Shown in pieces: positions 9,201-15,693 of a stretch of DNA of 64,000 nucleotides. Numbering within the stretch: the first letter of the stretch is position 1; the number at the start of each line of letters is the position of its first letter. Source of the DNA: an uncultured Bacilli bacterium (GTDB taxonomy: Bacteria; Bacillota_I; Bacilli_A; RF39; UBA660); NCBI GenBank assembly GCA_934086395.1, contig CAKOIE010000002.1:23314-87313 (forward strand). Reading direction: 5' to 3'. Under the pieces are notes generated by a model. That model did no database searches. It had not been told where the DNA came from and saw nothing but the letters and a program-made list of their open reading frames with translations. Made by a program: the position numbers and the translations under genes.

Positions 9201-10034
9201 GGATGATCCTACTACTGATGTAAATGTTTCAGAGATAGCTTCTTCCATAGCCTTTTCTTTACTCATTTTTTCTTTTTTATCTTCATAAGCATGATATAAA
9301 AATATTGAGTAATCAGTTGTTACACCTAATTGTAAAACAGCAACTAACGCTTTGGTTATATATGAGATATCTCCTAAGAATACGTTGGTACCAAAGTTGA
9401 ACATAATAGCCATTCCTATGTTAGCAAGTAAAAGAATTGGTACAACATATGAATCAAGAGATAACTCAAGAACTAATAAACAAAGAACAACTGCAATTAT
9501 TACATAAATAGTTATTTCTTCATTAGATAAGTTCATTGTATCTAAGACCATTGAACTCATACCACCTTGCATTAATTTGTGATCTGTGATATTTCTTATT
9601 TCTTCTACAGCATTAATGGTTCTTTCATCACTTGTTGAATACTTGAAAGTTATAAACATTAAGTCGGTATTATCTTGATGAATTTTATCTTTAATTTCTG
9701 ATGGTAAAACATCAATTGGTATGTTAGTTCCTAATACATCATAGATACTTAAAACTTCATTTACTCCTTCAACTTTAGTAATTTTATCTTTTAAGTTTAA
9801 TATTTCTTTAGGAGATAAATTTTCAGCAACTACCATAGAATAAGAACCCATATTAAATTCATCAGTTAAGATATCTTGTCCTTTAATAGTATCTATTTCA
9901 CTTGGCAAATAAACTAAGATATTGTAATTTATTGTTGTTAGTTTCATACCAATAAATGATAGAGCTAAAAGGATACATGATATAATTAACACTTTTGTTT
10001 TATTGTTAATTATAAATTTACTTATTTTTTTCAT
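6294..10034 (-). CDS. MMPL/RND-type exporter fused to a secreted C-terminal domain
   Basis: About 1246 residues. The start is placed at the ATG after GGAGGGAAAA; the longer frame would translate its own ribosome site. Residues ~1-680 are an MMPL transporter: N-terminal TM, extracytoplasmic loop, five TMs, a second loop and six TMs, with the motif LQLGVTTDYSIFLYHA repeated as IQLGATIDYAIL. A second complete signal peptide (MKKLNLAVLTVAMLSPLCVFA) then appears in frame near 7994, preceded by AAAGGA, followed by ~540 residues with beta-rich and coiled-coil stretches (including a TNMNKIDTGASDLSKG heptad-like region). The C-terminal part could be a fused TM-plus-periplasmic module or a separately translated secreted protein. 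It is divergent from a TetR regulator, suggesting control by its substrate. Confidence 0.85.
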   Translation of the reverse strand: MKKISKFIINNKTKVLIISCILLALSFIGMKLTTINYNILVYLPSEIDTIKGQDILTDEFNMGSYSMVVAENLSPKEILNLKDKITKVEGVNEVLSIYDVLGTNIPIDVLPSEIKDKIHQDNTDLMFITFKYSTSDERTINAVEEIRNITDHKLMQGGMSSMVLDTMNLSNEEITIYVIIAVVLCLLVLELSLDSYVVPILLLANIGMAIMFNFGTNVFLGDISYITKALVAVLQLGVTTDYSIFLYHAYEDKKEKMSKEKAMEEAISETFTSVVGSSLTTIAGFLVLCTMKLTLGTDLGIVMAKGVLLGIISVLTIFPSLLLFFDKQVTKTKHKKLMPNFNKINTFIVNHNKAFFVIFIILLIPLYLANNKVEVYYKLDRSLPSYLESVKTNELLKEKYNIVSPQIILVDKNLKTDDLTNLTNELSSLKGIDLTLSTTKLVEYGLSDNMINLFDSDKYNLILINSEYDVATNELNNQIEEINKIVKKYDQNGIVAGEGALMKDLVTICDTDFKNVNYSSILCIFLILFIILKNFSLPFLLIIVIEGAIFANMSISYFTGSVLPFIAPIVLGTIQLGATIDYAILITTTYVNNRKTNKSKKECMINTLNYCGHSVLVSAACFFAATFGVGVYSKIEMIGSICNLISRGALISMLFVLTILPSILLIFDNIINKTNMKGNKMKKLNLAVLTVAMLSPLCVFANTKNETVYSKIDENGNVISTTVNEQIKNTKKLDTIEDYTELEDILNISSNDEITKLNKNITINVLGKDVFYQGTSKKTLPIGVNIKYYLDGKEESLDNILGKSGKIKIVINFTNNEKHNALVNGKQETMYTPFLVTMGTMLDSSATNIKINNGKVVASGNKNIVVGISSPYLNRSLNISELSSLNTLTLSYETDNFKLPTMYFVATNKLLSDTDLSVFNKLDGLNSKVDELQTNMNKIDTGASDLSKGINKLKNSLSSSINNLKNNNEDALDENTLAGIRTQTMHTVQNTFTNDYKKKLSESAWIKVEENLKNSNDTYVTDLATKTVSKILLSYLGSEEALNKYMLCVSGNMESCAYLIQNNYDIDKINAFALTLKQEITSLTTNTTNYIAEKVSKSVASTVAEETAMSTAESIVNTLAPTLSNQVKNESIKSFTSSLNTLYTNIDYIDSNMNTLSTGITTFNKEGIEEISALVNGPIASSKARVEALSKLADNYTSYASKGTSINDETKFIIVLDGKEKQEEKTNVTEETSKTNLWTRIKNLFK

Positions 10035-10073
10035 TTTTCCCTCCACTTAATAATAATATACTTATGAAACTAA

Positions 10074-10093
10074 ATTAACACCAACATGTTAAT
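10074..10093. promoter_or_regulatory. Candidate TetR operator
   Basis: Inverted repeat ATTAAC-N8-GTTAAT in the divergent region between the exporter and the TetR gene. Related CAACAT/ATGTTG half-sites occur further along the same spacer. The assignment to the adjacent regulator is inferred from position. Confidence 0.45.
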
Positions 10094-10205
10094 ATTTTTG
10101 TTTGATAAGCAACATAATTATGAATATGTATTAATAAATAATAGACTAATGTTGTTTTACTTTTAATTTTTAATAAACTGATGTATCATTAAATTGGTGA
10201 ATTAA

Positions 10206-10769
10206 ATGGAAAAGAAAGAAGATTTAAGAATTACTAAGACTAAAAAGTTATTATATGAAGCCCTTTTAAAGGAAATGGAAACAAAAGCTTTTGAAGATAT
10301 AAAAGTAAATGATCTATGTACTATAAGTATGATTAATAGATCAACATTTTATTCTCATTATAATGATAAATATGATTTATTTGTTGATTTACTTAATACT
10401 TTAAAAAAAGAACTATTTGATAAGCTAGATGAAAATAAATATATTGTTAGTACTAAAGAATATTATATGGAACTAATTAGACTATTACTTGACCATTTAG
10501 AAGAACATAAAAATATATATTATTCTATAATTTTAAGTAATAGAAATAGTTTAGTTGTTGATATCATTTTAGATACTACAATTAAAGATATTAATAAAAG
10601 ATTAAATATTAGTAATATTGATAGAAAAAGTGTTCCAGCTGATGTAATTGTTAATTTTTATTTAGGTGCTGTTTCAATGGTTGGACTTAATTATTTAAAG
10701 AGTGATAATAAATATAGTAAACAAGATATTATTAATTATTTGAGTGTGCTTATTCCAGATAATATTTAA
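10206..10769 (+). CDS. TetR/AcrR-family transcriptional regulator
   Basis: 187 residues. The N-terminal helix-turn-helix reads ITKTKKLLYEALLKEME...FEDIKVNDLCTISMINRSTFYSHYNDKYDLF, typical for TetR proteins. The C-terminal ligand domain (HLEEHKNIYYSIIL onward) resembles the TetR_C_8 group that often controls adjacent MMPL or YhgE/Pip-type exporters. It is transcribed divergently from the exporter, with a palindrome between them, so it probably represses that operon. The gene is followed by a hairpin with T-run that doubles as one of the YhcG-associated palindromes. Confidence 0.88.
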   Translation: MEKKEDLRITKTKKLLYEALLKEMETKAFEDIKVNDLCTISMINRSTFYSHYNDKYDLFVDLLNTLKKELFDKLDENKYIVSTKEYYMELIRLLLDHLEEHKNIYYSIILSNRNSLVVDIILDTTIKDINKRLNISNIDRKSVPADVIVNFYLGAVSMVGLNYLKSDNKYSKQDIINYLSVLIPDNI

Positions 10770-10788
10770 TAATTATTTTATGTCAATT

Positions 10789-10807
10789 GTGTCGCCAATG
10801 GCGACAC
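10789..10807. repeat. 19-bp palindrome, orphan copy 1 (also a terminator hairpin)
   Basis: GTGTCGCCA-A-TGGCGACAC is perfect over 9+9 bp around one central base. A run of seven T follows on the plus strand, so it can act as terminator of the TetR gene. Its flanks (GTCAATT before, CTTTTT after) match the palindromes inside the YhcG genes, indicating common origin. Confidence 0.85.
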
Positions 10808-10841
10808 TTTTTTATATAACAATATTTGTTCCAACTTAATT

Positions 10842-10860
10842 GGTGCTACAATGTCGCACC
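10842..10860. repeat. 19-bp palindrome, orphan copy 2
   Basis: GGTGCTACA-A-TGTCGCACC pairs at 8 of 9 positions, with one mismatch. The same AATT...CTTTTTCA flanks as the coding copies show it is a relic of another YhcG paralogue. Confidence 0.75.
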
Positions 10861-10924
10861 TTTTTCAATTAACAAATAAATTGTTTATCATTTCAAAATT
10901 ATAACATTTTTTAATTTGATTAAT

Positions 10925-11266
10925 CTAATAATTTATTTCATTGTATTTATAAAGAGATAATAACAATCTACAGTTTGACCATGACAATTGTGTCCCCACT
11001 GGGGACACTTTTTCATCACTAAATACTTTATAAAACTGTTTCATTCTAAATAATGTACGCCGATTATATTTTTTACCTACTTCTACAACTAATCTTTTAG
11101 AATATTCATCAATTATATTATCGCCATATTTACCACCAGCTTCGGTTAATAATCTACCTATTTCAAAATAAGTATTCACAGTATTTCTTTCTTTTGAATA
11201 ATCTTTTACTTTAGAGTATATTTCATTATCTATTATTTTATTTTTTATTTCTTCATAATAATTCAT
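10925..11266 (-). CDS. YhcG/DUF1016-type protein, truncated paralogue
   Basis: 113 residues, corresponding to the DUF1016 N-terminal domain only. The first ~80 residues are almost identical to the two genes upstream (MNYYEEIKNKIIDNEIYSK... start). It diverges at EKVSPVGTQLSWSNCRLLLSL and stops after YNEINY, where the full-length copies continue into a C-terminal nuclease-like domain. The following bases are weakly translatable as decayed sequence (INQ...), so this looks like a truncated duplicate. It is the third gene of a tandem array and has a good ribosome site, so the short product may be made. Confidence 0.7.
   Translation of the reverse strand: MNYYEEIKNKIIDNEIYSKVKDYSKERNTVNTYFEIGRLLTEAGGKYGDNIIDEYSKRLVVEVGKKYNRRTLFRMKQFYKVFSDEKVSPVGTQLSWSNCRLLLSLYKYNEINY
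10990..11008. repeat. 19-bp palindrome inside truncated YhcG copy
   Basis: GTGTCCCCA-C-TGGGGACAC on the plus strand, perfect over 9+9 bp. In frame it encodes V-S-P-V-G-T just before QLSW. Arms differ from the other copies but remain self-complementary. Confidence 0.9.
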
Positions 11267-11281
11267 TTATCTTCCTTCTTT

Positions 11282-12172
11282 CTATACTAATTCATAATTT
11301 CTAGCTATAATTCTTTTATCACTACAATATTCAATAATATATTCATTATTTTCTCTACATACAATTATTCCAATTGTTTTATCTTGATTTGATTTCTTTA
11401 AATTATTATCTATATAATTCATATATATTTCTATTTGTCCAATATGTTCTTTCTTTAGTTTTGCAACTTTAAGTTCTACTACAACATAACAATTAAACTC
11501 TATGTTATATAGTAATAAATCAATATAATTATATCTATCACCTAATTTTATAGGATACTCATTACTAATAAAGCTAAAGCCTGATCCTAGTTCTTGCATA
11601 AAATTTTTAATATCTTCTAATATAATTTGTTGCAATACTTTTTCGGATATTTCAATATATTTATTTGTATTTTTAATCAATATTGGATTCTTTACTAAAT
11701 CAGGTAATAATGGTTCTTCATTTGCAATAAGTTTAGTCTTAGCGCTTTCATTTAATCTTTCGTATTCTTTGAATTTAATTTTTTCGTCTAATTGTCTTTT
11801 TGTTAAATTATATTTTATACATTCATTAGCGTAATAGTTAATTTCGTCATAATTTCTTAATGGAATTAAAAGTAAACAATTGCTCCAAGATAATTGTCGC
11901 ACCAATGGAGCGACTTTTTCATTACTAAAAATTTTAAATAATTGTTTCATTTTGTATAAGGTTTTAGTATTATACTTTTTGCCTACTTCTACAACTAATC
12001 TTTTAGAATATTCATCAATAATATTATCGCCATATTTACCACCTGCTTCATTTAATAATCTTCCTATTTCAAAATAAGTATTTACAGTATTTCTTTCTTT
12101 TGAATAATCTTTTACTTTAGAGTATATTTCATTATCTATTATTTTATTTTTTATTTCTTCATAATAATTCAT
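11282..12172 (-). CDS. YhcG/DUF1016-family PDDEXK nuclease-like protein, paralogue 2
   Basis: 296 residues. The N-terminal DUF1016 helical domain (about 1-140) is followed by a C-terminal PDDEXK-type domain with GDRYNYIDLLLYN and YVVVELKVAKLKKEHIGQIEIYMNYID, where the D and ExK residues form the expected nuclease core. Family members are predicted DNA nucleases found near restriction or mobile loci; biological role is unsettled. The C-terminal ~150 residues are essentially identical to the upstream paralogue, while the middle (about 75-140: LVRQLSWSNCLLLIPLRNYDEI) is divergent. The intergenic spacer is also duplicated, so the array arose by tandem duplication of about 0.9 kb. Confidence 0.85.
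   Translation of the reverse strand: MNYYEEIKNKIIDNEIYSKVKDYSKERNTVNTYFEIGRLLNEAGGKYGDNIIDEYSKRLVVEVGKKYNTKTLYKMKQLFKIFSNEKVAPLVRQLSWSNCLLLIPLRNYDEINYYANECIKYNLTKRQLDEKIKFKEYERLNESAKTKLIANEEPLLPDLVKNPILIKNTNKYIEISEKVLQQIILEDIKNFMQELGSGFSFISNEYPIKLGDRYNYIDLLLYNIEFNCYVVVELKVAKLKKEHIGQIEIYMNYIDNNLKKSNQDKTIGIIVCRENNEYIIEYCSDKRIIARNYELV
11896..11914. repeat. 19-bp palindrome inside YhcG paralogue 2
   Basis: GTCGCACCA-A-TGGAGCGAC on the plus strand pairs at 8 of 9 positions. In frame it encodes V-A-P-L-V-R before QLSW. Confidence 0.85.
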
Positions 12173-12187
12173 TTATCTTCCTTCTTT

Positions 12188-13078
12188 CTATACTAATTCA
12201 TAATTTCTAGCTATAATTCTTTTATCACTACAATATTCAATAATATATTCATTATTTTCTCTACATACAATTATTCCAATTGTTTTATCTTGATTTGATT
12301 TCTTTAAATTATTATCTATATAATTCATATATATTTCTATTTGTCCAATATGTTCTTTCTTTAGTTTTGCAACTTTAAGTTCTACTACAACATAACAATT
12401 AAACTCTATGTTATATAGTAATAAATCAATATAATTATATCTATCACCTAATTTTATAGGATACTCATTACTAATAAAGCTAAAGCCTGATCCTAGTTCT
12501 TGCATAAAATTTTTAATATCTTCTAATATAATTTGTTGCAATACTTTTTCGGATATTTCAATATATTTATTTGTATTTTTAATCAATATTGGATTCTTTA
12601 CTAAATCAGGTAATAATGGCTTTACATTTGCAATAAGTTTAGTCTTAGCGCTTTCACTAAGTCTTTCATATTCTTGAGATTTAATCTTATTTCGCAATTC
12701 TCTTATACTAATATTAAAGTTATTACAAATTCTTATGTAGTATATTATTGCATTGATATTTTTTAGCTTTAATAATTCTGAATAATGACTCCAAGTCAAT
12801 TGTGTCGACAGTGTCGACACTTTTTCATCACTAAATACTTTATAAAATTGCTTCATCCTAAATAAGGTACGGCGATTATATTTTTTGCCTACTTCTACAA
12901 CTAATCTTTTAGAATATTCGTCAATAATATTATCGCCATATTTACCACCAGCTTCGGTTAATAGTCTACCTATTTCAAAATAAGTATTTACGGTATTTCT
13001 TTCTTTTGAATAATCTTTTACTTTAGAGTATATTTCGTTATCGATTATTTTATTTTTTATTTCTTCATAATAATTCAT
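12188..13078 (-). CDS. YhcG/DUF1016-family PDDEXK nuclease-like protein, paralogue 1
   Basis: 296 residues, same architecture as paralogue 2: DUF1016 N-terminal domain and PDDEXK-type C-terminal domain (YIDLLLYN, VVELKVAKLKKEHIGQ). The central segment is its own: EKVSTLSTQLTWSHYSELLKLKNINAIIYY, then RELRNKIKSQEYERL. The QLTWSHY stretch matches the usual family motif best, so this may be the parental copy. It is first in the array, with ribosome site AGAAAGGA. Near-identical ends with a swapped middle suggest gene conversion or recombination between copies. Confidence 0.87.
   Translation of the reverse strand: MNYYEEIKNKIIDNEIYSKVKDYSKERNTVNTYFEIGRLLTEAGGKYGDNIIDEYSKRLVVEVGKKYNRRTLFRMKQFYKVFSDEKVSTLSTQLTWSHYSELLKLKNINAIIYYIRICNNFNISIRELRNKIKSQEYERLSESAKTKLIANVKPLLPDLVKNPILIKNTNKYIEISEKVLQQIILEDIKNFMQELGSGFSFISNEYPIKLGDRYNYIDLLLYNIEFNCYVVVELKVAKLKKEHIGQIEIYMNYIDNNLKKSNQDKTIGIIVCRENNEYIIEYCSDKRIIARNYELV
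12802..12820. repeat. 19-bp palindrome inside YhcG paralogue 1
   Basis: GTGTCGACA-G-TGTCGACAC, perfect over 9+9 bp. In frame it encodes V-S-T-L-S-T before QLTW. Confidence 0.9.
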
Positions 13079-13118
13079 TTTATCCTTCTTTCTAATTTAT
13101 TTTTTCTTATTATCAATA

Positions 13119-13841
13119 TTATTTGTAGCTAATACACGTAACATTATCATCTAACATAAGTAAATTCATTGGTTTATTTGAATAATTTTCTATTAATTTA
13201 ACAACATTAAGTAATATTTCATCATCACCTGCTAATTGATATGAATAACTTATACTTAAAGATGTTAATAACTTTAATGCTTTAGTTAACCAACTATTAA
13301 CATTATTTAATTTATTTAAAGATACATAAGTAGTTAAAGGAGTATTTTTAATAATCTCTCCTGTTTTATAATCACTATAAACATACTTTTCAATTAAAAA
13401 ATTATTATTATATTCATAAGTTTGTAAAACAACTGAAGCATATCCTATTTTTTTATTATTCAAAGTTAAATTATTTTTTAATTCAAAACGAAAAATATAA
13501 GAATTACTACTAATTAATAATTTATTATTATAATTATTACTAATATTAGAAGAATCTATAAATATATCAATAACTGGTTTATTTAATTCATATCTCATGT
13601 ATTTAAAACTATCATTAGTAATAACATAAGAATTAATAATATTATTAAGTTCAATATCAAATACTTTAGATATAATAGTTTTAAAATATATATTATATTT
13701 ATTAAATAAATATTTAAATACTTCTTCATTAATTATTGGTAAATGAAAATCATTATTACATTTTAAATAATTATTAGTATTAATTAACTTAAGATTATAA
13801 TTTAATTTATCTAGATCATATATTGTAATTAATTTTGCCAT
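13119..13841 (-). CDS. Protein of unknown function
   Basis: 240 residues, rich in Asn, Lys, Leu and Tyr, with no signal peptide, membrane segment or motif I recognise. The pattern is mixed alpha/beta. Short stretches such as NKPVIDIFIDSSNISNNYN and IFRFELKNNLTLNNKKIGYA look like beta strands. It lies 40 bases upstream of the YhcG array on the same strand and may be co-transcribed with it. A partner role is only a positional guess. Confidence 0.55.
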   Translation of the reverse strand: MAKLITIYDLDKLNYNLKLINTNNYLKCNNDFHLPIINEEVFKYLFNKYNIYFKTIISKVFDIELNNIINSYVITNDSFKYMRYELNKPVIDIFIDSSNISNNYNNKLLISSNSYIFRFELKNNLTLNNKKIGYASVVLQTYEYNNNFLIEKYVYSDYKTGEIIKNTPLTTYVSLNKLNNVNSWLTKALKLLTSLSISYSYQLAGDDEILLNVVKLIENYSNKPMNLLMLDDNVTCISYK

Positions 13842-14141
13842 AAATTTTATTCCTTTCTAAAAAGAGGAAATATTTTCCTCTTCTATATATATATTTAGTA
13901 TAAAGTTTATTAATTTACTTGTTTTTTTTGTAAATAAAATAGAATTTAATTAAAATAAAAAAGACATTGAACCAATCAATATCCATTTTAACTTATAATA
14001 TCTAAATAAAATAACTTCATATATTGTTAAAAATAACACTGTAAGAAATAGAAAATGTTTATAAAGTTTTCCTAAGAACGGGCTCCTATAATCGCGTGGC
14101 AGGTCCCTACCTGCCTGCTCTCCCTCGCGCTTCGCTATATA
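13842..14141. other. Intergenic region with abrupt GC-rich island
   Basis: The left part holds a small hairpin with T-run (AGAGGAAA/TTTCCTCT near 13861-13882) and AT-rich sequence. From about 14070 the composition changes sharply to GC-rich and stays so into the end of the surface-protein gene. The frame of that gene is open for about 64 codons after its TGA and would encode a basic stretch then a hydrophobic one; I do not call it a gene because the paralogue at 43747 also stops with TGA at the same residue. Confidence 0.6.
14098..14115. repeat. GC-rich hairpin downstream of variable region
   Basis: GGCAGGT-CCCT-ACCTGCC: perfect 7-bp stem with 4-nt loop, 27 bases beyond the stop codon of the surface protein. 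No T-run follows. Size and placement resemble the hairpin/cruciform found after variable repeats of diversity-generating retroelements. Confidence 0.6.
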
Positions 14142-15659
14142 TCACTCAAGTGTATATGCATTTTCTATACTTTCGCCTGTTCCTCCAGCTATCACGACAT
14201 CAGATTTTAAGAAAAGGGCCGGACGCACACCATACGTGCTGAAAGCAACGCGGTCGCTGACATCCCCGCCCGAACCGACACGGAACACATAATCCGCATC
14301 GCCAGAACTAGGGGACAAAGTCCATTGATATGCACTGTTAAATAACCAGTTATTTACTTTACTATCAGCATCATCACAGTCGTATAAACTATTTCTGCAT
14401 GCAGCTCCGGTTGATGCATATCCATAATCACTTGGATAAATTAAGGCGATTTTTCCATCCCATGCATTTTTTCTTGCTATTCCGTCTGATGGATTACTGA
14501 TATGTAATGTTCCTCTTTCGGCATTGTACATATTCAAAGCAGAAACTGAATATGTATTATAACCACCTAGATTCCATCTTACTTTTGCTACTTTATCTAA
14601 TGAACTACTTTTTATATTTTTTCTATAATCGTATGATCCATTTTTTTCATTATTTTGTCCATTATACCATAAGGTTGTACCACTCGTTTTATTTGATAAA
14701 TACCCTTCAGCAATATCACTTCGACAATATGCTGTGCTTCCACTACCATCACAGTTTAATTCATACATTAAATCTGCTTGACTCCATTCATTTACTCCCC
14801 ATCCATTATTTATACTTGATTCAGAAGTATCCCATGAATAATTTCCTAGTAAATCATTTCTTACTATTTTTACAAGTGATTCCTTCTTTTCTTTACCATT
14901 CTCATCTATTGTTGTTATATTATTAAATACTCCTATTATTCTCCATATTTCATCACCATTAAATTTTAGATAGTTCCTTGGTGATGCTCCTACATATCTT
15001 ATATTTTTTTCTGGTGTATCATCTTTTTCTAATCCATTATCTGTTGCTGCTTTATTGTATGTATTATTTAAATGTAAAAATAAGGGGGTTAGTGATGATG
15101 TATCGTTTGTATTTTCTATTGTTATTTTAGCGTTCAAAACTAATTGCCCATTTTTATTTTGAATTTTATCTGATTTAGGAAAATATAAATTTAAACGATA
15201 CTTAGTAGTTGTATTTGTTTTAGGTGATATTGTTAATTCTTTTAAAATTGCTTTACCAGCTGCTATAGTTGGAAACATTGTCTTTTCTTGAACTACTGTA
15301 CTATAATTTGTTCCACTATAAATATCATAATATAGAACACCGTCATTTTCAGTATCAGTAAATGTATTTAAATCTATTATTGTCTTCAAATACAATTTAT
15401 AACTATTATTAGAAGTGTTTTTTACTGTTATAGAAAAATCCTTATAACCAATTGGTGTATCACCAGGTAATGCATTTTCAATAGTTATAGTACTCGTCGA
15501 TTCAAACTTTGCAGATAACTGAGCACCTCCAATAATCATAGTTGATGAATCTTCTGACTTTATATTTAAATCAAAATATGCATAAGTTATACCAAAAAAT
15601 AATCCAATAGTTAATAAGAATACTAATAAAGTTATTATAATAATTTTGTTATTTTTCAT
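14142..15659 (-). CDS. Secreted surface protein with hypervariable C-terminal lectin-like (FGE/C-type-lectin-fold) domain
   Basis: 505 residues. A basic N-terminus and one hydrophobic segment ending GITYAYFD resemble TasA/camelysin-type signal sequences. A beta-rich Ig-like region (about 40-185) is followed by a domain starting NIRYVGASPRNYLKFNGDEIWRIIGVF and ending WTLSPSS...GVRPALFLKSDV. The W.LSPSS...V...G.V...VRPALFLKS frame resembles formylglycine-generating-enzyme/C-type-lectin folds used as retroelement targets. Codons 453-474 are GC-rich and largely end in C or T with varied first and second bases, unlike the AT-rich rest of the gene. Two paralogues lie at 43747 and 45510. Likely a variable adhesin; ligand unknown. 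Confidence 0.8.
   Translation of the reverse strand: MKNNKIIIITLLVFLLTIGLFFGITYAYFDLNIKSEDSSTMIIGGAQLSAKFESTSTITIENALPGDTPIGYKDFSITVKNTSNNSYKLYLKTIIDLNTFTDTENDGVLYYDIYSGTNYSTVVQEKTMFPTIAAGKAILKELTISPKTNTTTKYRLNLYFPKSDKIQNKNGQLVLNAKITIENTNDTSSLTPLFLHLNNTYNKAATDNGLEKDDTPEKNIRYVGASPRNYLKFNGDEIWRIIGVFNNITTIDENGKEKKESLVKIVRNDLLGNYSWDTSESSINNGWGVNEWSQADLMYELNCDGSGSTAYCRSDIAEGYLSNKTSGTTLWYNGQNNEKNGSYDYRKNIKSSSLDKVAKVRWNLGGYNTYSVSALNMYNAERGTLHISNPSDGIARKNAWDGKIALIYPSDYGYASTGAACRNSLYDCDDADSKVNNWLFNSAYQWTLSPSSGDADYVFRVGSGGDVSDRVAFSTYGVRPALFLKSDVVIAGGTGESIENAYTLE
14205..14330 (-). other. Candidate variable repeat of a diversity-generating retroelement
   Basis: The segment coding from WTLSPSS to VRPALFLKS contains a block of varied NNC/NNT codons (Arg, Gly, Asp, Ser, Val, Phe) where related proteins have Asn-rich sequence. 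This pattern is expected from adenine-specific mutagenesis of AAC/AAT template codons. The conserved right edge (CGTCC-GCCCTTTTCTT) is shared with the 43747 paralogue. No reverse transcriptase or template repeat is present here, so the assignment is an inference. Confidence 0.45.
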
Positions 15660-15693
15660 TTACTCACCTTCTTTTATGATTATATATTATTTT

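Larger units (their letters stand above)
10781..10875 (-). pseudogene. Decayed fragments of YhcG/DUF1016 genes
   Basis: Two remnants of the same short segment of the neighbouring YhcG genes can be read on this strand. One gives EKGATL*HQLSWNKY and the other KKVSPLATQLT*, against EKVSTLSTQLTWSHY in the intact gene. Both retain the 19-bp palindrome at the matching place. In-frame stops and missing flanks show they are not functional. Confidence 0.65.

Noticed and set aside
10789..10815. The palindrome after the TetR gene as only a terminator.
   Set aside because: It can serve as a terminator, but its flanks match the YhcG-internal elements, so common origin is the better explanation.
13950..14141. 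64-codon open frame after the TGA of the 14142 surface protein, with a hydrophobic stretch, as a read-through membrane anchor.
   Set aside because: The paralogue at 43747 also ends with TGA right after the same YTLE residues, and TGA is a true stop elsewhere, so the openness is probably chance plus the GC-rich island.
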